Origin: Bacillota bacterium | GTDB taxonomy: Bacteria; Bacillota_I; Bacilli_A; RFN20; CAG-826 | Length of the DNA: 13,964 nt | Reading direction: 5' to 3' | Assembly (NCBI GenBank): GCA_003512585.1 | Contig: DOQE01000138.1 | Coordinates: 8,230 to 22,193 of the forward strand | Shown here: positions 1-7,679 of the stretch, piece after piece | Layout of the letters: each line of letters begins with the position of its first letter | How positions within the stretch are numbered: position 1 is the first letter of the stretch | Program-made: the position numbers and the translations under genes | The notes under the pieces: generated by a model | What the model was told of the DNA's origin: nothing | Databases searched by the model: none | Seen by the model: the letters and a program-made list of their open reading frames with translations, nothing else

Positions 1-948
1 TACTAAAGGAGGGAATTTATAGGCAACTGCCCATTTTGGCGTTTTGGCTGTATAACCTATATCATCATATTCATTTAAATTGTCCACCTTAAAAACCAAG
101 CCATCGATATCATAGGGCAAAGATTCTCTTTTTAAAGTGTATTCGTTAACGTAAGAAACCATTTCACTTACCCCGTGTAGCACTTTTCTTTCATGATTTG
201 TTTTAAAGCCTAATTCATCTAAATAATCTAGAGCTTTTGAATGAGAGGATATCCCTAATTCTCTAGCGTTAACTAGATAATACCAAAAAGCATCGAGCTT
301 TCTAGAAGCAGCCACGCTCGAGTCTAAATTTCTAACACTACCGGCTGCAGCATTTCTAGCATTGGCAAAAAGAGGCAAGCCTTTTTCTTTTCTATCTTTA
401 TTTAAAGCAACAAGAGAAGACTTAGGCATAAAGACCTCGCCCCTAACTTCAAATGGTCTTTTTTCTTTAACTCTTAATGGAATTGACTTAATTGTTATGA
501 CATTTTGAGTGACATCTTCCCCCATTACCCCATCGCCACGAGTAACGGCATATTGGAGTTCTCCATTTTCATAAATTAAACTCATGCCCAGGCCATCGAT
601 TTTCACTTCACCGACATATATATTTGTCTTTTCGTGGGTAACCTCAGTTATTTTCCTATCAAAATCTGCAATTTCATCTTCATTATAGACATTGCCTAAG
701 GAAAGCATTAAACGCTTATGAGGTATTTTTTTAAATTCTTTTGCAACTTGCCCGCCTACTCGATTTGTTGGAGAGGTGGCTAACTTGATATCAGGAAATT
801 CCTTTTCCAAAAGAATCAGTTCATTCATGTATCGATCGAAAGTAGCATCATCGACACTAGGATTATCTAAAACATAATATTCATATGTCCACTTATCCAA
901 ATGTTGCGATAAGTAATCTCTTCTTTCAATTGCTTCTTCTTTATTCAT
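1..948 (-). CDS. ligA: NAD+-dependent DNA ligase LigA, N-terminal part (runs off left edge)
   Basis: Seals nicks in double-stranded DNA during replication and repair, using NAD+ to adenylate an active-site lysine. The 316 residues visible are the N-terminal Ia domain and the adenylation domain: an Ia-type segment around residues 22-44 (YEYYVLDNP, then DDATFD), the MLSLGN motif at 81-86, the adenylation motif KIDG at 116-119 with K116 as nucleophile, EVRGE near 167-171, FANARNAAAGS at 195-205, IDGLVFKV at 281-288 and TPKWAVAYKFPP at 303-314. The OB-fold, zinc finger, HhH and BRCT parts lie outside the window. The ATG at 948 overlaps the last base of the pcrA stop (TGATG). A GGAGG about 9 bases upstream, inside the pcrA 3' end, supports this start and suggests translational coupling. 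Motif matches are direct; identity is essentially certain. Confidence 0.97.
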   Translation of the reverse strand, partial: MNKEEAIERRDYLSQHLDKWTYEYYVLDNPSVDDATFDRYMNELILLEKEFPDIKLATSPTNRVGGQVAKEFKKIPHKRLMLSLGNVYNEDEIADFDRKITEVTHEKTNIYVGEVKIDGLGMSLIYENGELQYAVTRGDGVMGEDVTQNVITIKSIPLRVKEKRPFEVRGEVFMPKSSLVALNKDRKEKGLPLFANARNAAAGSVRNLDSSVAASRKLDAFWYYLVNARELGISSHSKALDYLDELGFKTNHERKVLHGVSEMVSYVNEYTLKRESLPYDIDGLVFKVDNLNEYDDIGYTAKTPKWAVAYKFPPLV

Positions 949-3209
949 CAAGCGTTTCCTCCATTTGATACTACTTTAGAAATCATTGGATGGGAGCTCA
1001 TCATAGTTTTCTTATTTCCATTATCAAAAAGAATAACGAATATTTCAGGACTAATAATTTCAACTACTTTTCCCCTGCCAAATTTTTCATGATTAACTAT
1101 ATCGCCAACATTCCAATGCAAAACTCCATTTGTGGTAGGCTTTGGCTCAACTATTTTCTTCTCTTCTTTTTTAGAGGAAAAGAATGAATCAAAGCCATGG
1201 CCTTGATTAAAATAATCATTGTCATCCAAATCCAAATTTCTCTTTTTATAAACCCAATTATCGGAATACCTTTGCTTAGGCAATTCCAAAGAAGCTTCTT
1301 TTATAAATCTAGACGGCATCTGATGACCATCATTTACATATGAGTAAGAGGTATTATAAGTTACATACAATTTCTTTTTAGCACGTGTAAATGCAACATA
1401 GGCTAAACGTCTTTCCTCTTCTTCGGCATCTCTATCTGTGGTATCCGACAAGGCTCGGCTTGAAGGAAATGATCCATCCATCATCCCTATGCAAAAAACA
1501 TTATCAAACTCTAGTCCTTTAGCTACGTGGACAGTCATTAAAGAAATATAATTGCCACCAGATATATCATCTTGAGCAGAGATAAGGGCAATATTTTGCA
1601 AATATTCTTCGAAAGTAGATTCTGGGTGATGAGATAAATATGAATTCAAATCATCGAATAAAGCATTGACGTTGCCTACCCTATCCTCGTCTACTTCTTG
1701 GTCTTCGCTTATATAAGCATAATAGCCAATATCCGTAATAAAATCTTTTAGAATACCAGAATACGCCTCGCTTTTTTCTTTAAGCTTTTCTTTTGTATCT
1801 TCCATCTTTGCCACTAAAGAAACAATGGAGGTCAAAACTCTATTAGATAACTCCGTACCTGGATAGTTTGTAATGTTTGAAACGTATTCATATTCACTTA
1901 AATTCAAAGAAGCGGCTTCTTTTTTTATTATCTCTAAGCTAGTTGGTCCTATTTTCCTAGAAGGGACATTTATGATTCTATCAAAAGCCACATCGTCTTT
2001 CTCGTTTACTAAAACGCGAAAATAAGCAAGGACATCCTTGACTTCTTTTCTTTGATAAAACCGTAGCCCGCCGAATATTCTATAAGGCAAACCCCTATGG
2101 GCAAGTTCGGTTTCAAAAGGCCTAGTCAAATATGAAGAACGATAAAGAATGGCAATATTAGAATAGATGGCATCCTCTCCCTTCCCCGCTATTTTTTCTA
2201 TTTCATCGACAACATATCTAGCTTCTTCTTCTGGCTTATCAAAACTTCTTACCGTTACGGGTTCCCCGCCACTTTGATTAGTAAAAAGGTCTTTTGGAAC
2301 TCTTTTTTTATTATGGGAAATAAGAGAGTTCGCACAATTTAAAATAGAAGAAGTAGAACGATAATTCTCATTCAGTATTACATCTTTTAAATCAAGAAAG
2401 CGCCTAGGCATATCTAAAATAATCTTCTGGTTTGCACCGCGCCAGGTATAAATAGTTTGGTCTGGATCGCCAACTACATATAAATTTGTCGATTCATTGC
2501 TCAATAAATTTAAAAGTTCATATTGTACGTCGTTAGTATCCTGAAACTCATCAATAAGCAAATGTTGATACTTATTGGACCATCTTTGTTGGACATCAGG
2601 AAAATTTTTTAGAATTAGCAAAGTTTTCAAAAGCAAATCATCGAAATCCATGCTCAAGGAATTATCTTTTTTTCTTTCATAATCGCGATACATTTCGACA
2701 AATTCTTTTTCATTGATAAAAAACGGACTAGGCTTTATATCATCAGGATATAAACCGACATTCTTTTTTCTAGATATATATGAACGTAGTTCCTTAACGA
2801 TAGGATCTGATTTCTTATAATTATGTTCAACAACTATTTCTTGAATTAATTTGCCCGTATCTTCATCATCCAAAATCGAAAAAGAAGGCGGAAAGCCTAA
2901 TAAATATGCTTCTCTTCTTAAGAATCTAGCACACCAAGAATGAAAAGTGGCAACGGTTAAAAAAGGGGCAGCCCCAGGAATTAGCTTATCGACTCTTTCT
3001 TTCATTTCGTTAGCGGCTTTATTAGTAAAAGTAACAGCCAAAATAGAAGAAGGATTAACATGAAATACATCGATTAAATAAGCAATTCTATAAGTAAGGA
3101 CACGCGTTTTGCCCGATCCAGCCCCAGCAATGACACGCACATGCTTGCTAGAAGTCGAAACGGCTTCAAGCTGAGAAGAATTTAATAAGGAAGGATAATC
3201 AATATTCAT
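948..3209 (-). CDS. pcrA: ATP-dependent 3'-5' DNA helicase PcrA (UvrD/Rep family)
   Basis: Superfamily 1A helicase for repair, replication restart and removal of proteins from DNA. All core motifs are readable in order: Q motif (LNSSQLEAV, 9-17), Walker A GAGSGKT (29-35), motif Ia FTNKAANEM (61-69), TFHS (88-91), Walker B DEFQD (220-224), motif III GDPDQTIYTWRG (247-258), NENYRS, motif V with TVHVAKGLE, and motif VI with VAFTRAKKKL. The last ~58 residues (LHWNVGDIVNHEKFGRGKV...) form the Tudor-like tail that in PcrA contacts RNA polymerase. At 753 residues it matches the family length. It is first in an operon with ligA, the same order as in Bacillus. No Shine-Dalgarno precedes the ATG, but the Q motif position fixes this start. 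A TAAAAT box ends 10 bases upstream of the A of the ATG, suggesting a very short or absent leader. Confidence 0.97.
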   Translation of the reverse strand: MNIDYPSLLNSSQLEAVSTSSKHVRVIAGAGSGKTRVLTYRIAYLIDVFHVNPSSILAVTFTNKAANEMKERVDKLIPGAAPFLTVATFHSWCARFLRREAYLLGFPPSFSILDDEDTGKLIQEIVVEHNYKKSDPIVKELRSYISRKKNVGLYPDDIKPSPFFINEKEFVEMYRDYERKKDNSLSMDFDDLLLKTLLILKNFPDVQQRWSNKYQHLLIDEFQDTNDVQYELLNLLSNESTNLYVVGDPDQTIYTWRGANQKIILDMPRRFLDLKDVILNENYRSTSSILNCANSLISHNKKRVPKDLFTNQSGGEPVTVRSFDKPEEEARYVVDEIEKIAGKGEDAIYSNIAILYRSSYLTRPFETELAHRGLPYRIFGGLRFYQRKEVKDVLAYFRVLVNEKDDVAFDRIINVPSRKIGPTSLEIIKKEAASLNLSEYEYVSNITNYPGTELSNRVLTSIVSLVAKMEDTKEKLKEKSEAYSGILKDFITDIGYYAYISEDQEVDEDRVGNVNALFDDLNSYLSHHPESTFEEYLQNIALISAQDDISGGNYISLMTVHVAKGLEFDNVFCIGMMDGSFPSSRALSDTTDRDAEEEERRLAYVAFTRAKKKLYVTYNTSYSYVNDGHQMPSRFIKEASLELPKQRYSDNWVYKKRNLDLDDNDYFNQGHGFDSFFSSKKEEKKIVEPKPTTNGVLHWNVGDIVNHEKFGRGKVVEIISPEIFVILFDNGNKKTMMSSHPMISKVVSNGGNA

Positions 3210-3218
3210 AGCGTTTAT

Positions 3219-3247
3219 ATTTTACATTTGCTTATCTTCCTTATAAA
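3219..3247 (-). promoter_or_regulatory. Candidate pcrA-ligA promoter
   Basis: On the minus strand a TTTATA box (4 of 6 matches to TTGACA) and a TAAAAT box (5 of 6 matches to TATAAT) are separated by 17 bases. Initiation about 7 bases downstream would leave only 2-3 bases before the pcrA ATG, which fits the absence of a Shine-Dalgarno. Part of the palindrome at 3237-3254 overlaps the -35 side. Read by eye only. Confidence 0.4.
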
Positions 3248-3254
3248 TAAGGAA
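3237..3254. repeat. Perfect inverted repeat between divergent genes (possible operator)
   Basis: TTCCTTAT-aa-ATAAGGAA gives 8-base arms around a 2-base centre. It lies in the 88-base gap between pcrA (minus) and the membrane gene at 3298 (plus), overlapping the likely pcrA -35 region. No T-run follows on either strand, so it is not a terminator; a dimeric regulator site is possible but unproven. Confidence 0.4.
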
Positions 3255-3297
3255 AACAAAATTTTACTATCTATTCAATTCGTTATAGACTTTAGTT

Positions 3298-4194
3298 ATG
3301 ATCTTCAAAGAAAAAGAAAGCTTAAATGAAAACTTATCTTTGATTGCCATTTGTTCTTGCCTAGTGGCAGTCATTTCCTTACTAGGATCATTTTTCCCTT
3401 TATCTAATTTTCTTTTGCCTCTGATAATCCCCTTTTTTGCTTGTTTGCCGCCATTGCTATGCAAGAAAAAATATAGCTGGCTTTTTATTTTTGTTTCATT
3501 GCCTTTATCAATGATCGCGGGGCTACATTCTCTTGGTGACATAATATTTTTTATATTGCCCTCGATTATAATTGGTTACATATATGGGTTAAGCGTAAAA
3601 ATAAATCTACCCAACTCCCTTAATCTATTTTTTTTAAGTCTTATCGAACTAGGCTTATTTTACATAAGTCTATATTTAATAAAATTCATTTATAACGTCG
3701 ACATGGGTTCAACTATTTTGACTTTACTAGGAAGCAATAAAGAGAATGCTTCAAATATCTTGCCATTGCTTTATTTAACTTATTCCTATGCCCAAATAGG
3801 ACTAGCATCCTTATTTATAAATTTTGAATTACCAAAATTAAAAATAAGAAATAACAATAGGGAAATTAGATTTATGTCAGAACTATTAGGTTTATTATTT
3901 TTATTTTTATCTCTATGCCTAGTAGCAATAAACCCCCAAATCTCTTATTTGCTTTTAGGGCTAGGAGCATATTGGTCAATTGACTCTTTGCTGCTAATAA
4001 TAAAAAGAAACAAATGGTATATATATGTAGCGTTAGGAATAGTCTTTTTTATAAATTTGCTTGTCTTTAGTTTTGCCTATAATAAATTCCCGTCTCCTAA
4101 CGAATCTATAACATTTTCTATTTTACTAGTAACTTTTCCATTGGTAGGAGCTACTAGCAAAATAAGAAAAAAAGAAGAGACAAGAATCAAATAA
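3298..4194 (+). CDS. Polytopic membrane protein, about 8-10 segments; possibly YybS/DUF2232-like
   Basis: Function not recognised. The 298 residues are almost entirely hydrophobic, with segments at roughly 13-51, 57-74, 79-100, 107-131, 150-175, 193-233, 239-260 and 268-285, and lysine/arginine-rich loops at 54-56, 180-190 and the C-terminus. Length, segment count and the arrangement of the last three segments (a GLGAYWS-type helix, a short basic loop, then two hydrophobic stretches and a basic tail) resemble the YybS/DUF2232 family, but no diagnostic motif was confirmed. It leads a run of three plus-strand membrane genes. The ATG has no Shine-Dalgarno; a TATAGA box at 3284-3289 ends 8 bases before it, so a leaderless mRNA is possible. 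The coding frame is convincing; the family call is tentative. Confidence 0.8.
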   Translation: MIFKEKESLNENLSLIAICSCLVAVISLLGSFFPLSNFLLPLIIPFFACLPPLLCKKKYSWLFIFVSLPLSMIAGLHSLGDIIFFILPSIIIGYIYGLSVKINLPNSLNLFFLSLIELGLFYISLYLIKFIYNVDMGSTILTLLGSNKENASNILPLLYLTYSYAQIGLASLFINFELPKLKIRNNNREIRFMSELLGLLFLFLSLCLVAINPQISYLLLGLGAYWSIDSLLLIIKRNKWYIYVALGIVFFINLLVFSFAYNKFPSPNESITFSILLVTFPLVGATSKIRKKEETRIK

Positions 4195-4244
4195 TCCCTT
4201 TATATTGTTTTCTTAATGGGTAAAAATATTAATAAGGAAAAAAG

Positions 4245-4799
4245 ATGAACGCGATAAAGCAATTTGGATTAGGAATCATATACGCGGTATTATTCCCGTT
4301 AATTGTAGCTATAGCTGCCTTAATCGGCGTTTTCGGGATTATCAATTTCTTTTATCAAGGAATACTTGTTTTAATAAATTTCTTCAAGGGGAAACCTATC
4401 TTCCCCATATATAAGGAAGATAAAAAGGCTTATGACATCCTTCAAAAAGCCATTGATAAACAAAACGGAGTAGAAGAAAAGAAAGAAAATAATACTCCTA
4501 CTCAAACAATCTATGTTCAACAAAACTATTATCAACAAAGTCCTAATGGATATATTGAGCAAAATCAAGGAAACCCAATGCAAAACCCCAACGGATTTAT
4601 TCAAAATTCGCAGCAAGCCATAAACCCAAGCCAGCCTTTTATTACACAAAGTCCAGCAACTGATAGCTTAACAAGCAAGAGCCCTCAGCTTGACCAAATA
4701 CCCCAAATAAAAAAAGATGATATCATCGAAACAAAATCAAATAATAACGAGGAAGTAGAGTTATTATCTTTTCCTGAAGCGGAGGAAGAAAGAAAATGA
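4245..4799 (+). CDS. Membrane-anchored protein with Gln/Asn-rich cytoplasmic tail, function unknown
   Basis: Not recognised. Residues 8-48 are strongly hydrophobic, enough for one long or two short membrane segments, followed by a basic/amphipathic stretch (50-75). Residues 80-155 are low-complexity Gln/Asn/Pro/Ser-rich and probably disordered, with a loose internal repeat (SPNGYIEQNQ at 99-108 and NPNGFIQNSQ at 114-123). The last ~30 residues are acidic (NNNEEVELL, EAEEERK). AAGGA six bases before the ATG is a good Shine-Dalgarno. The stop overlaps the next start as ATGA, so the two genes are probably translated together. The layout suggests a small membrane anchor carrying a flexible interaction tail; that is inference from composition only. 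Confidence 0.8.
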   Translation: MNAIKQFGLGIIYAVLFPLIVAIAALIGVFGIINFFYQGILVLINFFKGKPIFPIYKEDKKAYDILQKAIDKQNGVEEKKENNTPTQTIYVQQNYYQQSPNGYIEQNQGNPMQNPNGFIQNSQQAINPSQPFITQSPATDSLTSKSPQLDQIPQIKKDDIIETKSNNNEEVELLSFPEAEEERK

Positions 4800-5452
4800 A
4801 TCTAGTAACATTACTTTCCGAATCAGATAAAAAAGCCTTAATAGTATTGCTTGTCATTGCCATGGTATTGTTTTTACTTATCGGCTTATTGGGAATAGGC
4901 ATTAGGAAAACAATGATTCATCAAAGCAAAAAAGCCGATACGTTGATGCATGATGTAGCCATCACCCATGTCGTTGATACCCCAGCATCATTTAAAAAAT
5001 TTGGATTTAAGAAAAATTGTAGAAAGTATTTCAAAGAATCCTTATGGCCGTTTTTAATCGCCATAGTCGGCTTACTTGTCTATTTAATAACAAACATAGC
5101 CACTTCTAGATGGAACGAAAACCCATTCGCAATCTTAAATGACTTGTTTTTCTCGTTCAATTGGGAAGAAGAAGGATTGTGGGTTAATGTATTTGGACTA
5201 ACTTTATTAAGTAGATTCCCAAGTGTTTCCCATAGTCCCACATTTATTTTGCCTAATTTACCATTCTATATTTCTGCCGCTTGTTTTTATACTTCAATTG
5301 TCTATTACTTGATTGTTTCGCAAGCATTCTTCTCGCGTCAAATCATGATAGGAAGAAGAGCAGTCTCTGTATTTGAAAAATCCTTAGAAGGCTATAAGGC
5401 AAGCGAAGATATAAAAATAACCCCGGATAAGCCTTTACCACCGAGTGAATAA
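4796..5452 (+). CDS. Three-pass membrane protein of unknown function
   Basis: Not recognised. The 218 residues contain membrane segments at about 13-36, 82-103 and 155-179. A basic loop (37-81, with several Lys/Arg) follows the first segment and a tryptophan-containing loop (104-154) separates the second and third. The C-terminal tail (180-218) is polar and ends in PLPPSE. Start choice is firm: GGAGG lies 10 bases upstream and the ATG overlaps the preceding stop by 4 bases. The gene ends one base away from the stop of the convergent minus-strand lipoprotein ORF, so there is no room for a dedicated terminator between the two coding regions. Confidence 0.8.
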   Translation: MNLVTLLSESDKKALIVLLVIAMVLFLLIGLLGIGIRKTMIHQSKKADTLMHDVAITHVVDTPASFKKFGFKKNCRKYFKESLWPFLIAIVGLLVYLITNIATSRWNENPFAILNDLFFSFNWEEEGLWVNVFGLTLLSRFPSVSHSPTFILPNLPFYISAACFYTSIVYYLIVSQAFFSRQIMIGRRAVSVFEKSLEGYKASEDIKITPDKPLPPSE

Positions 5453-5453
5453 A

Positions 5454-5600
5454 TTATTGTTTCAAGCTAGAATCAGACAACCTTTTTCCTATTGGGCAAA
5501 CCCCATTGCCATCACATTTGGAAGAGGATTTTTTCTCTCCGCAAGATAACAAAATTAAAGAAGAAGCGATAAATAGAAGCGAGATAATTTTCTTTTTCAT
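5454..5600 (-). CDS. Tiny predicted lipoprotein, 48 residues
   Basis: A short frame with a textbook lipoprotein signal: basic N-terminus (MKKK), hydrophobic core (residues 5-18) and lipobox LLSC with Cys20 as the lipidated residue, giving a mature peptide of only 29 residues. The mature part is Ser/Lys-rich (GEKKSSSK) with two further cysteines in C-DGNGV-C spacing (Cys29, Cys35). It starts 2 bases after the stop of the four-pass protein gene, as the last member of the asnS operon. An AAGGA lies about 15 bases before the ATG, farther than usual, so translation may depend on coupling. The signal sequence and tight packing argue that it is real; its role is unknown. Confidence 0.62.
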   Translation of the reverse strand: MKKKIISLLFIASSLILLSCGEKKSSSKCDGNGVCPIGKRLSDSSLKQ

Positions 5601-5602
5601 AA

Positions 5603-6064
5603 TTAATCAATATAATCCTTAGCCAAAAACCAACCAATAAAATATATAAGCAAGAATAAATCAATGGAAGTAAAAGAAACAGCAAAGTTTGACCAGTCAC
5701 CGCCGATGATCAAGTTTTGCAAATCGAAAAGAAGCCAAATCAAGAAAAATATTCCTGAAATAATTGCCGTCAAGGCAGCCAAGGAAATAAAAGGGCCTTT
5801 ATTAATGGAAAAAGATACTCCTCCAATAGAGGCGAAAACCATGAATAGATATAAAATAGGCCGCAAGATTAATTCAATCCACGCCACAGGATCATCAAGA
5901 AAAATTCTCCCACAAGCTAAATCGGCAAAAAATGAAATAAAGTGAGCAAACCCACTAAAACACAAAAGTATTGATCCAATCGTAAGAATTATTCGTCCTA
6001 AACGAATGGAAAAAGCTATGTTTTTATTAAAAAAGGCATTGTAAACAATATTATCCTTTTTCAT
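5603..6064 (-). CDS. Four-pass membrane protein of unknown function
   Basis: Not recognised. The 153 residues contain four hydrophobic segments at about 23-47, 62-85, 91-113 and 127-147, with both ends predicted polar (MKKDN..., ...KDYID). Glycines and acidic residues in the loops (LDDP at 56-59, GGDW at 121-124) are the only notable positions. The ATG overlaps the stop of the 55-residue upstream gene as ATGA and the stop is 2 bases from the lipoprotein start, so the three genes form one translational unit downstream of asnS. Confidence 0.75.
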   Translation of the reverse strand: MKKDNIVYNAFFNKNIAFSIRLGRIILTIGSILLCFSGFAHFISFFADLACGRIFLDDPVAWIELILRPILYLFMVFASIGGVSFSINKGPFISLAALTAIISGIFFLIWLLFDLQNLIIGGDWSNFAVSFTSIDLFLLIYFIGWFLAKDYID

Positions 6065-6228
6065 TTCCCCACGGATAAATCAACTATTTCCCAAATAATA
6101 AAGGCAAGAATAACTAAGCAAAGTCCAAGTATTACAAAAAATATCCTTCTTTTAGCTATTTCCTTTTCGCTTAAGGAAGGCTTTTTTGTTTCATTAGAAC
6201 CATTTAAATCTTTAATATTCTCGTCCAT
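6061..6228 (-). CDS. Small single-pass membrane protein, 55 residues
   Basis: Residues 1-27 are polar and charged (MDENIKDLNG..., ...KEIAKRR), followed by one clear membrane segment (about 29-47, FFVILGLCLVILAFIIW) and a short acidic-to-basic tail. The start is 2 bases after the asnS stop and the stop overlaps the next ATG by 4 bases (ATGA), so both flanks are coupled to neighbours. No Shine-Dalgarno is evident at its ATG, consistent with re-initiation after asnS. The charge distribution (KRR before the helix) predicts a cytoplasmic N-terminus. Function unknown. Confidence 0.68.
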   Translation of the reverse strand: MDENIKDLNGSNETKKPSLSEKEIAKRRIFFVILGLCLVILAFIIWEIVDLSVGK

Positions 6229-6230
6229 AA

Positions 6231-7625
6231 TCAATATTTTAAATTCGAACTAGTTCTAGGATATGGTTCGGTATCGCGGATATTTGTAACCCCAGTTAGA
6301 TACATCAATAACCTATCAAATCCAATACCAAAGCCTGAATGGATGGCCCCGCCATATTTGCGGAGGTTCAAATACCAATCTAAACCATCCTCGTTCCCAG
6401 CCTTTTTCATCTTTTCTTGCAAAATTTCGTAACGTTCTTCCCTTTGGGAACCGCCAATGATCTCGCCTTCTCCAGGTACTAAAAGATCGCAAGCTGCAAC
6501 AGTTTTCCCATCATCATTCTCTCTCATATAAAAAGCTTTGATTTCTTTTGGATAATTAATTAAGAACATAGGCCCCTTAACTATTTCTTCAGTTAAATAA
6601 CGTTCGTGTTCGCTTTGTAAATCCATTCCCCATTCAATCTTGTTATATTCGAATTTATGACCTTTTTTTATCGCTTCTTGAAGTAATTTAATGCCTTCCG
6701 TGTATTCCATTTTTGTAAATGGCGTTGCCAAAACATGCTTAAGCTTATCTATTAAACCAGGGGCAATCATCTTATCAAAGAATTCCATTTCATCCGGGCA
6801 TTTTTCCAATACATAAGAAATGCAGAACTTAATAGTTTCTTCCATTAATTCCATATCATCATCTAAATCGCCAAAATAAATTTCTGGCTCGATCATCCAA
6901 AATTCAGAAGCGTGACGAGGTGTATTTGATTTTTCGGCTCTAAAGGTAGGCCCAAAAGTATAAACGGAACGGAAAGCGCTTGCAAAAGCCTCAACATGTA
7001 ATTGGCCAGAAACTGTTAATGAAGCTCTCCTGCCAAAGAAATCAGTATCATTCAATTTCCCTTTTTCATCAGTCGTGCAAACAGTAAAGACTTGACCTGC
7101 GCCTTCTGCATCATTTGCAGTAATTTCAGGAGTATGCACATAGACAAACCCTTTGTCTTGGAAAAATTGATGAATGCCAAGAGCCAATTTGCTTCTTAAT
7201 CTATATAAAGCCAAGAAAGTGTTGGTCCTTGGACGAAGATAAGCCAAATCACGTAGATATTCGAAGCTGTGCCTTTTCTTTTGGAGCGGATAATCGCTTG
7301 AGCAATCACCTAATAACTCAATTTTACAAGCATGTATTTCAAACGGTTGCTTCATTTCTGGAGTCATTTTTATTTCTCCACAAACTTCAATACACGCCCC
7401 CGTTAAAATATGAGAAACCTGTTCAAAATTACTTAAGGAAGGACTATATATGACCTGGATTGGTTTAAAACAAGAACCATCGTTAAGGGAAATAAAACCG
7501 ATCGATCCAGAATCACGATTAGTCTTAACCCAACCTTTTATGGTAACTTCTTTTAACTCGGATAAATCTTTTCCTTGCTTGGCAAGGGAGTAGAGAGCAT
7601 CTACTAAAACACATTTACTTTGCAT
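6231..7625 (-). CDS. asnS: Asparaginyl-tRNA synthetase
   Basis: Class IIb synthetase that activates asparagine with ATP and charges tRNA-Asn. The N-terminal OB-fold anticodon-binding domain covers about residues 26-105 (VTIKGWVKTNRDSGSIGF). The catalytic domain shows motif 2 (FRAEKSNTPRHASEF, 228-242, then EPE at 246-248), GEIIGGSQREER at 387-398 and motif 3 GFGIGFDRLLMYLTG at 431-445, followed by NIRDTEPYPR. The R-(A)EKSNTPRHASEF pattern and the PYPRT end mark AsnRS rather than AspRS. At 464 residues it is a normal length. It leads an operon with three tiny membrane/lipoprotein genes. A TATACT box sits 7 bases before the ATG and no Shine-Dalgarno is present, so the mRNA may start at or next to the ATG. 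Confidence 0.96.
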   Translation of the reverse strand: MQSKCVLVDALYSLAKQGKDLSELKEVTIKGWVKTNRDSGSIGFISLNDGSCFKPIQVIYSPSLSNFEQVSHILTGACIEVCGEIKMTPEMKQPFEIHACKIELLGDCSSDYPLQKKRHSFEYLRDLAYLRPRTNTFLALYRLRSKLALGIHQFFQDKGFVYVHTPEITANDAEGAGQVFTVCTTDEKGKLNDTDFFGRRASLTVSGQLHVEAFASAFRSVYTFGPTFRAEKSNTPRHASEFWMIEPEIYFGDLDDDMELMEETIKFCISYVLEKCPDEMEFFDKMIAPGLIDKLKHVLATPFTKMEYTEGIKLLQEAIKKGHKFEYNKIEWGMDLQSEHERYLTEEIVKGPMFLINYPKEIKAFYMRENDDGKTVAACDLLVPGEGEIIGGSQREERYEILQEKMKKAGNEDGLDWYLNLRKYGGAIHSGFGIGFDRLLMYLTGVTNIRDTEPYPRTSSNLKY

Positions 7626-7632
7626 ATTAAAT

Positions 7633-7661
7633 AGTATAAAACCTCATTATATTTTTGTAAG
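7633..7661 (-). promoter_or_regulatory. Candidate asnS promoter giving a leaderless mRNA
   Basis: On the minus strand CTTACA (4 of 6) and TATACT (5 of 6) are 17 bases apart. TATACT ends 7 bases before the asnS ATG, so initiation at the usual distance falls on or beside the start codon. A second -10-like TATAAT lies slightly upstream at 7646-7651 and would give a leader of about 14-20 bases without a Shine-Dalgarno. Confidence 0.45.
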
Positions 7662-7679
7662 CATATTAATGCTTTTTTT
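7659..7679 (+). terminator. Short hairpin with plus-strand T-run between tsaD and asnS
   Basis: AAGCAT-atta-ATGCTT forms a 6-base stem that runs into seven T on the plus strand. On the minus strand, where the genes are, the arm is followed by TTACAAAAA, so it is a poor terminator for tsaD. If active it would stop antisense transcription. The stem is short and AT-rich. Confidence 0.25.

Noticed and set aside
990..1187. 65-residue plus-strand frame inside pcrA
   Set aside because: It is antisense to a fully supported helicase frame and has no Shine-Dalgarno or recognisable domain.
4205..4232. Promoter TTGTTT-16-TATTAA before the gene at 4245
   Set aside because: Initiation from it would fall at about 4239 and remove the good AAGGA ribosome binding site from the mRNA; co-transcription with the upstream gene is simpler.
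5457..5489. Intrinsic terminator after the plus-strand membrane cassette
   Set aside because: The stem is only six pairs with a wobble and a 12-base loop, and the T-run is offset by CC; too weak to annotate as a terminator.
5664..5945. 93-residue Lys-rich plus-strand frame
   Set aside because: It is the complement of the four-pass membrane protein gene, which has ATGA coupling and a convincing membrane pattern.
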